Shown in pieces: positions 36,478-48,484 of a stretch of 64,000 nucleotides of DNA. The notes below the pieces were generated by a model. That model was not told the DNA's origin. It did not search any database and was given only the letters and a program-made list of their open reading frames with translations. The position numbers were made by a program, and so were the translations under genes. Position 1 is the stretch's first letter. Each line of letters opens with the position of its first letter. The DNA is from Sulfuritalea sp. Its GTDB lineage: Bacteria > Pseudomonadota > Gammaproteobacteria > Burkholderiales > Rhodocyclaceae. Where the stretch lies: assembly GCF_017302275.1 (NCBI RefSeq), contig NZ_JAFLDR010000008.1, forward strand, positions 1-64,000. The letters run 5' to 3'.

Positions 36478-36876
36478 CTATGGCCGCCAGACGACTTCCT
36501 TGACGGTGAACTTCGCCAGCGTCGCCAGCGCGGGCAACTGGCCGTCGAGGGACTCCGAGCGACCCTGCAACACGTAGGACACGTGCGCGCTGCCGGGATG
36601 CGGACAGATCACCCTGCCCGACATTTCCTCTTCCCCGGCGACGCAGCCGGGCGCGATTGCTTTGGCGCCGTAAATGGTGACGGTGATGTCGATCACGGCG
36701 CCGCGCTGGCTAATGACAACCGTGTTCCCCGACGACGACAACCATGTCCCGTTGGGATCGAACTTGAGCCGCGCCAGGCTTGTCCCGCTCCAGGCCGCCG
36801 CGATCAACAGGCCAAGCGCGGCGACAAACCCGCGCAGCAGGCACGACCGGAACACGGAATCTCGCATCGACGTCAT
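36478..36876 (-). CDS. Small secreted protein of unknown function
   Basis: 132 residues from ATG 36876 (AAGGGG upstream). A signal peptide is likely (FVAALGLLIAAAWSGTSLA, ~14-32), followed by a small beta-rich domain with two Cys (APGCVAG, VICPHPG) that could form a disulfide. No family recognised. It lies 44 bases after the LprI-like gene on the same strand and probably shares its transcript. Alternative start: ATG at 36867. Confidence 0.65.
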   Translation of the reverse strand: MTSMRDSVFRSCLLRGFVAALGLLIAAAWSGTSLARLKFDPNGTWLSSSGNTVVISQRGAVIDITVTIYGAKAIAPGCVAGEEEMSGRVICPHPGSAHVSYVLQGRSESLDGQLPALATLAKFTVKEVVWRP

Positions 36877-36920
36877 CGCCCGCCCCTTGTCACCAGCAAT
36901 GGTGCCGCGCGCCGCGCCGC

Positions 36921-37319
36921 CTAGCGGCGGCATGTGACGTCACCCTCTTCGCACTTGCCCAGCGCCTCGATCTCCAGGGCTCGCTGCCGCGTCTTCGCCT
37001 GCAGACAGCGTCCCATCGCCATCGAATTCACCGATCCGCCCGCGGAAGATCCCGACTCGAACCTGCAGGCCAGGTCGCGGAACCTGATCCATGCCAGTTG
37101 CACTTCCTTCAACTGGGCCTGCGCCTCCGGCGCCAGCGTGCGGCGGTAGGCGTTGTAACTGGCATTGATCCGCGCGTTCTCGCGCTCCAGGTCCAGCGCC
37201 GCGCACTGGTTCATGTCGGCCTGCGTCATCGCATTCCTGCAATCCACCGCGGCGCCCGCCCCCGCCGACAGCATCGCGCCGGCCACGGCAAGGACTCCAA
37301 CTACCCATCGCCTTGCCAT
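36921..37319 (-). CDS. LprI/DUF1311-family secreted protein
   Basis: 132 residues from ATG 37319, with GGAGG eight bases upstream. Signal peptide MARRWVVGVLAVAGAMLSAG, then the DUF1311 pattern CRNAMTQADMNQCAALDLERE and LAWIRFRDLACRF with paired Cys. The mycobacterial member LprI inhibits lysozyme; other members are uncharacterised envelope proteins. Upstream readings to 37532 run through repeat elements and are not supported. Confidence 0.85.
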   Translation of the reverse strand: MARRWVVGVLAVAGAMLSAGAGAAVDCRNAMTQADMNQCAALDLERENARINASYNAYRRTLAPEAQAQLKEVQLAWIRFRDLACRFESGSSAGGSVNSMAMGRCLQAKTRQRALEIEALGKCEEGDVTCRR

Positions 37320-37410
37320 TTGCCGCCTCCGGGGACTGTCGAGAATGAGAGCCAGCATACACCGTGCGCCCGGGAGCACGGGCTTGAAGTAGCCAATGGG
37401 GGCGCGCACG

Positions 37411-37433
37411 AAAGTCGGCGCTGGCGGGACGGC
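37411..37433 (+). repeat. Dispersed short repeat copy
   Basis: AAAGTCGGCGCTGGCGGGAC followed by GGC, in the intergenic region left of the zinc-ribbon gene. With 37508-37529 it forms an inverted pair ~75 bp apart. Confidence 0.7.
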
Positions 37434-37507
37434 AAGGAGTGATGGCTGGGTACGACCAGAGTCTGGTCGTCGGCCTAATGTGGAGCTCAACATAGGCCGA
37501 TCACCCG

Positions 37508-37529
37508 CCGTATCGCCAGCGCCGACTTT
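37508..37529 (-). repeat. Dispersed short repeat copy, inverted
   Basis: On the minus strand AAAGTCGGCGCTGGCGATAC followed by GG. It forms an inverted pair with the copy at 37411-37433. Confidence 0.7.
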
Positions 37530-37681
37530 CATGACCGCTTTTGCCAGAACTGCTCAAGTCGCCGAGCGAACTCGAAGCCCGATATGAGAAAATCCGCAGC
37601 CTTCCATTCCGCCAGCCACACCTTGCTGCGACGACAATGGCCGCCGGACTCACAGGATTCCCGAACCTGCCCTTCTGAACC

Positions 37682-37906
37682 ATGAGAAAGAAACGTTGCA
37701 CCTGTGGTGCCGAAGTTAACGTGCGCCGCCGCACCCGCCGCACGGCGGACGGGCGCGAGGAGGTTTTCTACCAGGTGAATTGTCCCGTCTGCGGCCAGTC
37801 GGGGCCGGAGGTTCCGGCGGCGGGCAAGGACGAGGCGACCGCCACGGCCGAAGCGATCCTGGCCTGGAACGAAATGATCGCGCGCCTGCGTCCGTTCGAG
37901 GACTGA
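37682..37906 (+). CDS. Small zinc-ribbon protein (Lar-like)
   Basis: 74 residues. CTCGAEV (two Cys) and NCPVCGQSGPE (two Cys) form a likely zinc ribbon, and the C-terminal AEAILAWNEMI resembles the end of Lar-type restriction-alleviation and related phage small proteins. That similarity is weak, and the sequence has no phage neighbours. Function not assigned. Confidence 0.6.
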   Translation: MRKKRCTCGAEVNVRRRTRRTADGREEVFYQVNCPVCGQSGPEVPAAGKDEATATAEAILAWNEMIARLRPFED

Positions 37907-37932
37907 GGCGACGTTATGGAAACACTGATTAA

Positions 37933-38023
37933 GTCCGGTCGCGTTGAGCCCGTCGAAACGCAGGCCATACACATCGAGAGCTTCGACCGTTCGACACACT
38001 CACGACTCAGCCCGAACGGGAGG
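37933..38023. repeat. Imperfect inverted repeat of the widespread GTCGAA/TTCGAC intergenic type
   Basis: GTTGAGCCCGTCGAA near 37943 and an inverted relative, TTCGACACACTCACGACTCA then GCCCGAACGG, near 37990-38020. This kind of sequence (for example TTCGGGCTGAG...GTCGAA) is common between genes in many proteobacteria; that recognition rests on general knowledge. The short ORF across it is an artefact of the repeat. Confidence 0.5.
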
Positions 38024-38137
38024 TATTTGTTCAGCGCTTCCTTATCGATTCGACGTGGCGGACACGCGATGAAATTGGCATTGCTTGCGCCGCGAAGACT
38101 GGCGCGGGCCTGAAGCCGGCCTGCTGGCCTGTATCCG

Positions 38138-38359
38138 ATGCAGCCCGCCGACCTGGAACTGCTGGTGACCCGCGTCATGCCCTTCGGCAAGCACAAGGGC
38201 CGCGTGATCGCCGACCTGCCGGGCAACTACCTGAACTGGTTCGCCCGCGAGGGCTTCCCGTCGGGCGAGATCGGGCGCCTGCTGGCGCTGATGCAGGAGA
38301 TCGACCACAATGGGCTGAACGACCTGCTGACACCGCTGCGCCAACGCGGCGGACGCTGA
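38138..38359 (+). CDS. DUF3820-family small protein
   Basis: 73 residues. The sequence TRVMPFGKHKGRVIADLPGN with YLNWFAREGFP is typical of DUF3820, described as related to a quorum-sensing-regulated virulence factor. PFGKHKG is the diagnostic segment. Function unknown. It is followed by the carboxymuconolactone-decarboxylase-like gene five bases later. Confidence 0.85.
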   Translation: MQPADLELLVTRVMPFGKHKGRVIADLPGNYLNWFAREGFPSGEIGRLLALMQEIDHNGLNDLLTPLRQRGGR

Positions 38360-38364
38360 CAACC

Positions 38365-38880
38365 ATGGACCACACGATTTCCGGCGCGGGCTTTCGACGA
38401 CGCATCTACAGCAGCCCGCTGCATTTCCTGCGCGACCTCGGCCGCGTCGTCGGGGTGTTCGGCAGCGTGCTGGCGCTATCGATGAAAGGCGGCATATCCG
38501 CCGGTTTTCGCGAGCGGCTGATGCTGGTGGTGACGGCGGTCAATCGCTGCCGGCATTGCGCCTGGGGCCACCAGATCTTCGCCCGGCACGCGGGGCTGTC
38601 GCAGGCGGAAATCGCGGCGCTGCTGATGCTGGACCTGGGCAGTTGCCCCGCCGCAGAACTGCCGGGCTTGCGCTACGCGATCCACGGCGCCGAACGCGAC
38701 GGGCAGCCGACGACCGAGGCCCGCGCCTTCCTCGACGCGACCTATGGCGCCGTCGTCGCGCGCCAGATCGACACGGCCTGCCTGCTGATCCAGGTCGGCA
38801 ACCGCGTCGGCAATACCGGCGACTTCCTGCTCTGCTGGCTGTCGCGCGGCCGCTTCGGCCTGCTGCCCGAGGAACGCTGA
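38365..38880 (+). CDS. Carboxymuconolactone decarboxylase/AhpD-like family protein
   Basis: 171 residues. The AhpD-like redox motif NRCRHCAWGH (C62, C65, H69) is intact. Family members are peroxide-handling disulfide reductases or decarboxylases; with the CxxC intact an alkylhydroperoxidase-type role is more likely. It may form an operon with the DUF3820 gene. Confidence 0.86.
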   Translation: MDHTISGAGFRRRIYSSPLHFLRDLGRVVGVFGSVLALSMKGGISAGFRERLMLVVTAVNRCRHCAWGHQIFARHAGLSQAEIAALLMLDLGSCPAAELPGLRYAIHGAERDGQPTTEARAFLDATYGAVVARQIDTACLLIQVGNRVGNTGDFLLCWLSRGRFGLLPEER

Positions 38881-38913
38881 ACGGAATCGTGGCCATCATT
38901 CGGCGTCGGCCAG

Positions 38914-38940
38914 AAAGTCGGCGCCGGCGCTACGGCAAGG
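38914..38940 (+). repeat. Dispersed short repeat copy
   Basis: AAAGTCGGCGCCGGCGCTAC followed by GGCAAGG, in the gap before the methyltransferase gene. Confidence 0.7.
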
Positions 38941-39029
38941 GCGACGCCACCCCGGCTTGCGCGTAAGATGGCGCCCTTTCCGCGAATGCCCGCCTTCGGC
39001 GCTCGCGTCGCCATAGCCGGAACGCCGCC

Positions 39030-40046
39030 ATGTCCACTGAGCTGATCCCCCTGCTTGCCGCCGCCTTCGATGCGCGCGCCGAACTGTTCGCGCGCCTCGC
39101 CGCCGAGCAGACCGATGCCTGCCGCGTGTTCCACGGCAGCGTCGAGGGCCACCCGGGGCTGACCGTCGACCGCTACGGCGAGCTGCTGCTGGTGCAAAGC
39201 TTCCACAGCCCGCTGGCGCCGCGGGCGCTGGCGGCGCTGCGCGCCTTCTATGCCGAACGGCTGCCGGGCCTGACGCTGGTGTACAACGATCGCAGCCAGG
39301 CCAATTCGCGCATCGGCAATCCGCTGCCGCCGGACCAGATCGAGGCGGCGACGCTGCCGCGCGAGATGCACGAGATGGGTGTCGCCTACCGCATCGCCGG
39401 GCGCCATGCCGGGCAGGACCCGTGGCTGTTCCTCGACCTGCGCGCGGCGCGGCGACGGGTGATGCGGGAGGTGCCGGGCAAATCGCTGCTGAACCTGTTC
39501 GCCTACACCTGCGGCGTCGGCATCGCGGCGGCGAAGGCCGGCGCGCGCTTCGTGGTCAATGTCGATTTCTCCGAATCGAGCCTGTCGATCGGCAAGGAAA
39601 GCGCGCGGCTCAACGCGCTGCCGGTGCGCCCGCGCTTCGTCAAGTGCGATGCCTTCGCCGCGATGCGCCAGTACTCGGGGCTGGGCCAGGCGGAACGGGT
39701 GCGCGGCAAGGTCATGCCTCCCTTCCCCAAATTGGAAAAGCAGGCCTTCGACCTGGTCTTCCTCGATCCGCCGCGTTACGCCAAGAGTCCCTTCGGCGTG
39801 GTGGACCTGGTCAATGACTACGCCTCGGTGTTCAAGCCGGCCCTGCTCTGCGTCGCCGAGGGCGGCACGCTGATCTGCACCAACAACGTCGCCGATGTGA
39901 AACGCGATGCCTGGCTGGACCAGTTGCAGCGCAGCGCCGCCAAGGCCGGCCGGCCGATCCGCGAGATGGAATGGATCCTGCCGGAAGCCGACTTCCCGAG
40001 TTCCGACGGCCAGCCGCCGCTCAAGGTGGCGCTGCTGCGGGTCTGA
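39030..40046 (+). CDS. Class I SAM-dependent methyltransferase (RlmI-like rRNA m5C type)
   Basis: 338 residues. An N-terminal part with TVDRYGELLLVQ is followed by a Rossmann domain with LLNLFAYTCGVGIAAAKAGA (~residues 153-172, motif I) and DLVFLDPPRYAKSPFG (~243-258, the catalytic DPP motif). E. coli RlmI methylates 23S rRNA C1962. The usual N-terminal PUA domain is short or missing, so the exact target is uncertain. It is followed 14 bases later by a thioredoxin gene. Confidence 0.82.
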   Translation: MSTELIPLLAAAFDARAELFARLAAEQTDACRVFHGSVEGHPGLTVDRYGELLLVQSFHSPLAPRALAALRAFYAERLPGLTLVYNDRSQANSRIGNPLPPDQIEAATLPREMHEMGVAYRIAGRHAGQDPWLFLDLRAARRRVMREVPGKSLLNLFAYTCGVGIAAAKAGARFVVNVDFSESSLSIGKESARLNALPVRPRFVKCDAFAAMRQYSGLGQAERVRGKVMPPFPKLEKQAFDLVFLDPPRYAKSPFGVVDLVNDYASVFKPALLCVAEGGTLICTNNVADVKRDAWLDQLQRSAAKAGRPIREMEWILPEADFPSSDGQPPLKVALLRV

Positions 40047-40060
40047 GGCGGGGAAACACG

Positions 40061-40432
40061 ATGCAGGCGAAACAGGAAGCGACGGCAACGGTGTTCGACG
40101 TCACCGAGGAGGATTTCGAGGCGGCGGTGGTGGCGCGCTCACAGCAAACCCCGGTGCTGGTGGACATCGGCGCCGACTGGTGCGCGCCCTGCCGCGTGCT
40201 GGGGCCGCTACTGCACCGCCTGGCGGACGGCTATGCGGGCGCCTTCCTGCTGGCCAACGTGGATGCCGACGAGAACATGCGCATCGCCGGGCGGCACAAG
40301 GTGCGCGGCTTTCCGACCGTGATCGCCTACAGCCGCGGAGTGGAAATCGACCGCTTCCACAGCGCCCAGACCGAAGGTTTCCTGCGCAAATTCATCGACG
40401 GCGTGATCGAACGCCATGGCGCGGGCGAATAA
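40061..40432 (+). CDS. Thioredoxin-family protein
   Basis: 123 residues from ATG 40061. Active site DWCAPCRVLGPL (C41, C44) and a cis-Pro RGFPTVIAY are present. It reduces protein disulfides in the cytoplasm, as no signal peptide is seen. The CAPC pair differs from the standard CGPC and may alter redox potential. Co-transcription with the upstream methyltransferase is likely. Confidence 0.9.
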   Translation: MQAKQEATATVFDVTEEDFEAAVVARSQQTPVLVDIGADWCAPCRVLGPLLHRLADGYAGAFLLANVDADENMRIAGRHKVRGFPTVIAYSRGVEIDRFHSAQTEGFLRKFIDGVIERHGAGE

Positions 40433-40539
40433 ACACGGGCTATTTGGCCCGAACTAGCGGATAATGCGCGGTTCTCCGGCCGCTTGATGTTTTCCGGCCC
40501 GCCTTTCCCTCGAAATTCCCTGCCCAGCGCAGGTACGCC

Positions 40540-42423
40540 ATGACCACCACCCCAGAAACCACTGCCGCCGGGTTCGATACCCTCGGGCTTGCCCAACCAT
40601 TGCTCAAGGCGCTCGCCGATGTCGGCTACGAGACGCCCTCGCCGATCCAGGCGGCCTGCATCCCCGTCCTGCTGGCCGGCCACGACCTGCTCGGCGAAGC
40701 CCAGACCGGCACCGGCAAGACGGCGGCCTTCGCCCTGCCGCTGTTGCAGAAGATCGACCTCAAGCGCGCCGTGCCGCAGGCCCTGATCCTGACGCCGACG
40801 CGCGAACTGGCGATCCAGGTCGCCGAAGCCCTGCAGAAGTACGCCCACCACATGCCCGGCTTCCACGTCCTGCCGATTTATGGCGGGCAGAGCATGGTGG
40901 TGCAGTTGCGCGCCCTGTCGCGCGGCACCCACGTCATCGTCGGCACGCCGGGGCGCGTCATGGACCACCTGGAGCGCAAGAGCCTGGCGCTCAACAATTT
41001 GCAAACGCTGGTGCTCGACGAAGCCGACGAGATGCTGCGCATGGGTTTCATCGACGACGTCAAGTGGATCCTCGAACACACCCCGGCCGAGCGCCAGACC
41101 GCGCTGTTCTCGGCCACCATGCCCGACGTGATCCGCCGCGTCGCGCACGAGCACCTGCGCCAGCCGAAGGAAATCAAGATCCGCTCGGCCACCTCGACGG
41201 TGGTCACCACCAGCCAGTCGTATTGCCAGACGCATACCGGCCAGAAGCTCGAAGCCCTGACGCGCATCCTCGAAGTGGAGGACGACTTCGACGCCGCCAT
41301 CGTCTTCGTGCGCACCAAGACCGCCACCGTGGAACTGGCCGACAAGCTGGAGGCGCGCGGCTATTCGGTCGCCGCCCTGAACGGCGACCTGACCCAGGGC
41401 CTGCGCGAACAGGTGATCGAACGGCTCAAGGCCGGCACCATCGACATCGTGGTCGCCACCGACGTCGCCGCGCGCGGATTGGACGTGGCGCGCATCAGCC
41501 ACGTCATCAACTACGACGTGCCCTACGACACTGAGGCCTACGTGCACCGCATCGGCCGCACCGGCCGCGCCGGACGCACCGGCCGCGCCATCCTGTTCCT
41601 GGCGCCGCGCGAAATGTACATGCTGAAGCTGATCGAGCGCGCCACCAAGCAGAAGATCACCGCGCTGACCATGCCGACGCCGGGCGAGGTGGCCAACCGC
41701 CGCGTCGCGCAGTTCACGCAGCAGGTGGTGGATATCATCAAGGGCGAGAAGCTGGATTTCTTCTTCGACGTGGTGCGCCGCATGGAAGGCGAGCAGGACA
41801 TCGCCGCGCGCGAGATCGCCGCCGCGCTGGCCTGGCTGGCGACGCGCGAGCGCCCGCTGCAGATGCCGGGCGCCAACAACGACCACGCGCCGCGCGATGC
41901 GGCGCCGGCCGCGAACGCCGTGGCGCCAGCGCCGACTTTTGAACGCAAGCCCGATTTCAAGGCCCGCAGCAAGCCCGACGAAGGCGCCGCCGCCGAACCG
42001 CGCCGCGAGCGCCCGGTGAAGGAAGGCCGCGGCGACACGCCGGTCGCGCAGCGCACGTTCGCGCCGGGACAACTGGCGCGCTACCGCATCGAGATCGGCC
42101 GCAACCAGGGCGTGCTGCCCAAGGAAATCGTCGGCGCCATCGCCAACGAGGCGGGCATCGCCGGCAAGGACATCGGCCAGATCAACCTGTTCGACGACTA
42201 CAGCTCGGTCGAACTGCCGGCCGGCCTGCCGGCGGACCTGATGGACATCCTGCGCCGCATCCGCGTGCGCCAGTTCGCGCTCAAGACGCGCGTCATGGAA
42301 CCCGGCGAGTTCGTCGACACCCGCCCGCCGCGCAAGGCACCGCCGCCCCGCGACAGCAGGAAACCGGACTGGAAAAAACCCGCCGGTGCCAGGCCGGAAT
42401 GGAAGGCAAAGCGCGAACGCTAA
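40540..42423 (+). CDS. deaD: DEAD-box RNA helicase DeaD/CsdA
   Basis: 627 residues. Helicase motifs: AQTGTGKTAAF (I), PTRELAIQV (Ia), VLDEADEML (II), SATMP (III), TDVAARGLDVARISHV (V) and HRIGRTGRAGRTGR (VI). The C terminus has a DbpA-type RNA-binding fold (RYRIEIGRNQGVLPKEIVGA, ~518-537) and a basic tail. It unwinds RNA in ribosome assembly and cold adaptation. The linker between core and RNA-binding domain contains an in-frame repeat copy (APAPTFERK). Confidence 0.92.
   Translation: MTTTPETTAAGFDTLGLAQPLLKALADVGYETPSPIQAACIPVLLAGHDLLGEAQTGTGKTAAFALPLLQKIDLKRAVPQALILTPTRELAIQVAEALQKYAHHMPGFHVLPIYGGQSMVVQLRALSRGTHVIVGTPGRVMDHLERKSLALNNLQTLVLDEADEMLRMGFIDDVKWILEHTPAERQTALFSATMPDVIRRVAHEHLRQPKEIKIRSATSTVVTTSQSYCQTHTGQKLEALTRILEVEDDFDAAIVFVRTKTATVELADKLEARGYSVAALNGDLTQGLREQVIERLKAGTIDIVVATDVAARGLDVARISHVINYDVPYDTEAYVHRIGRTGRAGRTGRAILFLAPREMYMLKLIERATKQKITALTMPTPGEVANRRVAQFTQQVVDIIKGEKLDFFFDVVRRMEGEQDIAAREIAAALAWLATRERPLQMPGANNDHAPRDAAPAANAVAPAPTFERKPDFKARSKPDEGAAAEPRRERPVKEGRGDTPVAQRTFAPGQLARYRIEIGRNQGVLPKEIVGAIANEAGIAGKDIGQINLFDDYSSVELPAGLPADLMDILRRIRVRQFALKTRVMEPGEFVDTRPPRKAPPPRDSRKPDWKKPAGARPEWKAKRER
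41917..41940 (-). repeat. Dispersed short repeat copy in the deaD linker
   Basis: On the minus strand AAAAGTCGGCGCTGGCGCCA followed by CGGCG. Plus-strand frame reads AVAPAPTF in the disordered linker of deaD. Confidence 0.7.
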
Positions 42424-42439
42424 GGAAGTGATGAACCTG

Positions 42440-42466
42440 TCATTCCGGCCTTCGCCGGCGTGACGG
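42440..42466 (+). repeat. REP-like stem-loop after deaD
   Basis: TCATTCCGGC-CTTC-GCCGGCGTGA forms a long hairpin 17 bases past the deaD stop. It resembles widespread CATTCCGGCGAAGGCCGGAAT-type repeats. It could stabilise or end the deaD message; no U-tract follows. Confidence 0.5.
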
Positions 42467-42508
42467 ACTTGTTCATCGAATCCCAAACGTCAGGACAAGG
42501 AGACCGTC

Positions 42509-43030
42509 ATGCCCATCTACACCCTCGGCGACCGCCAGCCCGTGCTCGGACAGGAGGCCTGGGTCGCACCCAACGCCACCGTGATCGGCGACGTCCGCCT
42601 CGGCGACCATGCCAGCATCTGGTGGAGCGCCGTTGCGCGTGGCGACAACGACACGATCAGCATCGGTGCCGGAAGCAACATCCAGGACGGCTCGGTGTTG
42701 CACGCCGATGCCGGTGTGCCTCTCTCCATCGGCGCCAACGTCACCGTCGGCCACCTGGTGATGCTGCACGGCTGCAGCATCGGCGCGGAATCGCTGATCG
42801 GCATCAAGTCGGTGATCCTTAACCGGGCCGTGATCGGCCGCCACTGCATCATCGGTGCCAATTCACTGATCCCGGAAGGCAAGGTGATCCCGGAACGCTC
42901 GCTGGTGATGGGCTCGCCGGGCAAGGTGGTGCGCCAGCTGACCGACGAGGAAGTGGCGCGGCTGCTGCTGGCCGCGCAGGGCTACGTGGACAATGCCCGG
43001 CGCTACCGGGCGCAGCTGAAACCCGCCTGA
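42509..43030 (+). CDS. Gamma-carbonic anhydrase family protein (left-handed beta-helix)
   Basis: 173 residues from ATG 42509 with AAGGAG upstream. Hexapeptide-repeat beta-helix with the three zinc-binding His of gamma-CAs at H65, H82 and H87 (SVLHADAG, GHLVMLHGC). Members hydrate CO2 or bind acyl groups (CaiE/PaaY-like); the thioesterase-type PaaY is another possibility. It is convergent with ftsB, stops one base apart. Confidence 0.87.
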   Translation: MPIYTLGDRQPVLGQEAWVAPNATVIGDVRLGDHASIWWSAVARGDNDTISIGAGSNIQDGSVLHADAGVPLSIGANVTVGHLVMLHGCSIGAESLIGIKSVILNRAVIGRHCIIGANSLIPEGKVIPERSLVMGSPGKVVRQLTDEEVARLLLAAQGYVDNARRYRAQLKPA

Positions 43031-43031
43031 G

Positions 43032-43361
43032 CTATTTCACCGCGGCCGGTGCGGGCAAAGTCGGCGCCGGCGGCACGGGTGCCGGCGATGCCTTCTGCGG
43101 CACCTGGACGAAGACCTCGCCTTCCTTGATCATGCCCAGTTCATAACGGGCGCGCTCCTCGATGGCCTCGAAGCCCGACTTCAGGTCGCGCACCTCGGCA
43201 TCCAGCGCGTCGTTGCGCTGTTCCAGCTTCCGGTTGTGCTCGCGTTGCGCCAGCAACTGGCGTTCGTAGTCCCAGACGCGGATCCAGCCGCCCTTGCCCA
43301 GCCACAACGGGTACTGCAGCAGGGCGATGAGGGCGACCAGCACCAGCGTCGGCCAGTTCAT
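43032..43361 (-). CDS. ftsB: Cell division protein FtsB
   Basis: 109 residues. A short N-terminal segment, one membrane helix ([18 protein letters not shown], ~5-22), then a periplasmic coiled coil ([20 protein letters not shown]) and the [20 protein letters not shown] block typical of FtsB. It bridges FtsL and FtsQ in the divisome. The C-terminal tail [18 protein letters not shown] is unusual and is partly encoded by a dispersed repeat. It is the last gene of the pyrG-kdsA-DUF1330-eno-ftsB cluster. Confidence 0.92.
   Translation of the reverse strand: MNWPTLVLVALIALLQYPLWLGKGGWIRVWDYERQLLAQREHNRKLEQRNDALDAEVRDLKSGFEAIEERARYELGMIKEGEVFVQVPQKASPAPVPPAPTLPAPAAVK
43057..43079 (+). repeat. Dispersed short repeat copy in the 3' end of ftsB
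   Basis: AAAGTCGGCGCCGGCGGCAC followed by GGG. The opposite-strand reading encodes the Pro/Ala tail PVPPAPTLP of FtsB. Confidence 0.7.
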
Positions 43362-43381
43362 CGCGGAACGTGGAAGATGGC

Positions 43382-44689
<1,308 letters not shown>

Positions 44690-44983
44690 TCAGTAAGCGT
44701 CCACGAGCAGTATGTCGAAATCCGACACGCCGGCTCGCGCTTCACGTGCTGCACGATATTCGGGAGAATCGTAGAAGGCCCGCGCCGCGGCCATGCTGGG
44801 GAACTCGAGCACCACCAGGCGCTGCGGCTGCCAGCTTCCTTCCAGCGTTTCGTAAGCTGCGCCGCGCACCAGGTAGCGGCCGCCGTAGTGCGCCACGGCA
44901 ATCTGCGCCAGGCGACGATATTCCACCATCCTGTCGGGATCGCTCGACCGCGCATCCACCACCATGTAGGCCAGCTTGCTCAC
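44690..44983 (-). CDS. DUF1330-family protein
   Basis: 97 residues from a GTG at 44983, overlapping the kdsA stop by four bases (GTGA). Ferredoxin-like dimeric alpha-beta fold pattern: [29 protein letters not shown] and PEYRAARE are typical DUF1330 segments. Function unknown, but commonly inserted between kdsA and eno in betaproteobacteria. Confidence 0.9.
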   Translation of the reverse strand: MSKLAYMVVDARSSDPDRMVEYRRLAQIAVAHYGGRYLVRGAAYETLEGSWQPQRLVVLEFPSMAAARAFYDSPEYRAAREARAGVSDFDILLVDAY

Positions 44984-45834
44984 GTCGCCATGCCTTTCCG
45001 CTTGACCAGTGCGTCAAGCTCGACCAGTTGTTCCAGCAATGCGGCCATCTGCGGCAACGGCCAGGCGTTGGGTCCGTCGGACATGGCCTTGGCCGGATCG
45101 GGATGGGTTTCCATGAACAGGCCGGAAACGCCGACCGCCACGGCCGCGCGCGCCAGCACCGGCACGAACTCGCGCTGGCCGCCACTCCTGTCGCCCTGCC
45201 CGCCCGGCAGTTGAACCGAATGCGTGGCGTCGAACACCACCGGGCAGCCCGTCTCGCGCATGATGGCCAGGCTGCGCATGTCGGATACCAGATTGTTGTA
45301 GCCGAACGAGGCACCGCGCTCGCAGACCATTATGGTGTTGCTGTCCACGTCGGCGCCGCCCGCCTTTGCCACAATGGCCTCGCGCGCCTTGAGCACCACC
45401 TGCTTCATGTCGCCCGGCGCCATGAACTGGCCCTTCTTGATGTTCACCGACTTGCCCGAGGCGGCACAGGCCTGGATGAAGTCGGTCTGGCGACAGAGGA
45501 AGGCCGGCGTCTGCAGCACGTCAACGACGGCCGCGACGGCCGCGACTTCCTGTTCGGCATGGACGTCGGTCAGCACCGGCACGCCGAGCCGCTTTTTCAC
45601 ATCGGCGAGGATGTCCAGGCCCTGCTCCATGCCCAGCCCGCGGAAGGACTTGCCCGAGCTGCGATTGGCCTTGTCGTAGGACGACTTGTAGATGAAATTG
45701 AGACCCAGCACGCGGCAGATCTCCCCCAGCTTGCCCGCCGTGTCGAGGGCCATGTCGCGCGATTCGATGACGCAGGGGCCGGCGATCAGGAACAGCGGCC
45801 GGTCGAGGCCGACCTCGAATCCGCAAAGATTCAT
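44980..45834 (-). CDS. kdsA: 3-deoxy-D-manno-octulosonate 8-phosphate synthase
   Basis: 284 residues from ATG 45834 ([10 protein letters not shown]). Motifs [17 protein letters not shown] and [18 protein letters not shown] match KDO8P synthases, as do FLCRQTDFI and [13 protein letters not shown]. It condenses PEP and arabinose 5-phosphate for lipopolysaccharide core synthesis. The N-terminal extension to 45903 reads into the pyrG stop region and is not supported. Confidence 0.97.
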   Translation of the reverse strand: MNLCGFEVGLDRPLFLIAGPCVIESRDMALDTAGKLGEICRVLGLNFIYKSSYDKANRSSGKSFRGLGMEQGLDILADVKKRLGVPVLTDVHAEQEVAAVAAVVDVLQTPAFLCRQTDFIQACAASGKSVNIKKGQFMAPGDMKQVVLKAREAIVAKAGGADVDSNTIMVCERGASFGYNNLVSDMRSLAIMRETGCPVVFDATHSVQLPGGQGDRSGGQREFVPVLARAAVAVGVSGLFMETHPDPAKAMSDGPNAWPLPQMAALLEQLVELDALVKRKGMAT

Positions 45835-45865
45835 GGTGCGGCCTTCCATTTTGTGCCGCGGAGTT

Positions 45866-48347
<2,482 letters not shown>

Positions 48348-48484
48348 CGCATTGAATCCCGGATTCGATGCCGGGAGGCTAACACATCGCGCCGCAGGCC
48401 GATTCGCGGCCACTTGCCGCAAGCCGGCCAGGGGCACCAACGCGTATAATCGAACGCTTTCGCCCCATCAGGATCAGACCCGTC

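Noticed and set aside
37916-38113. 65-residue ORF starting METLIKSGRVEPVETQ
   Set aside because: The RVEPVETQ string is a translation of a widespread intergenic repeat, so this is not a gene.
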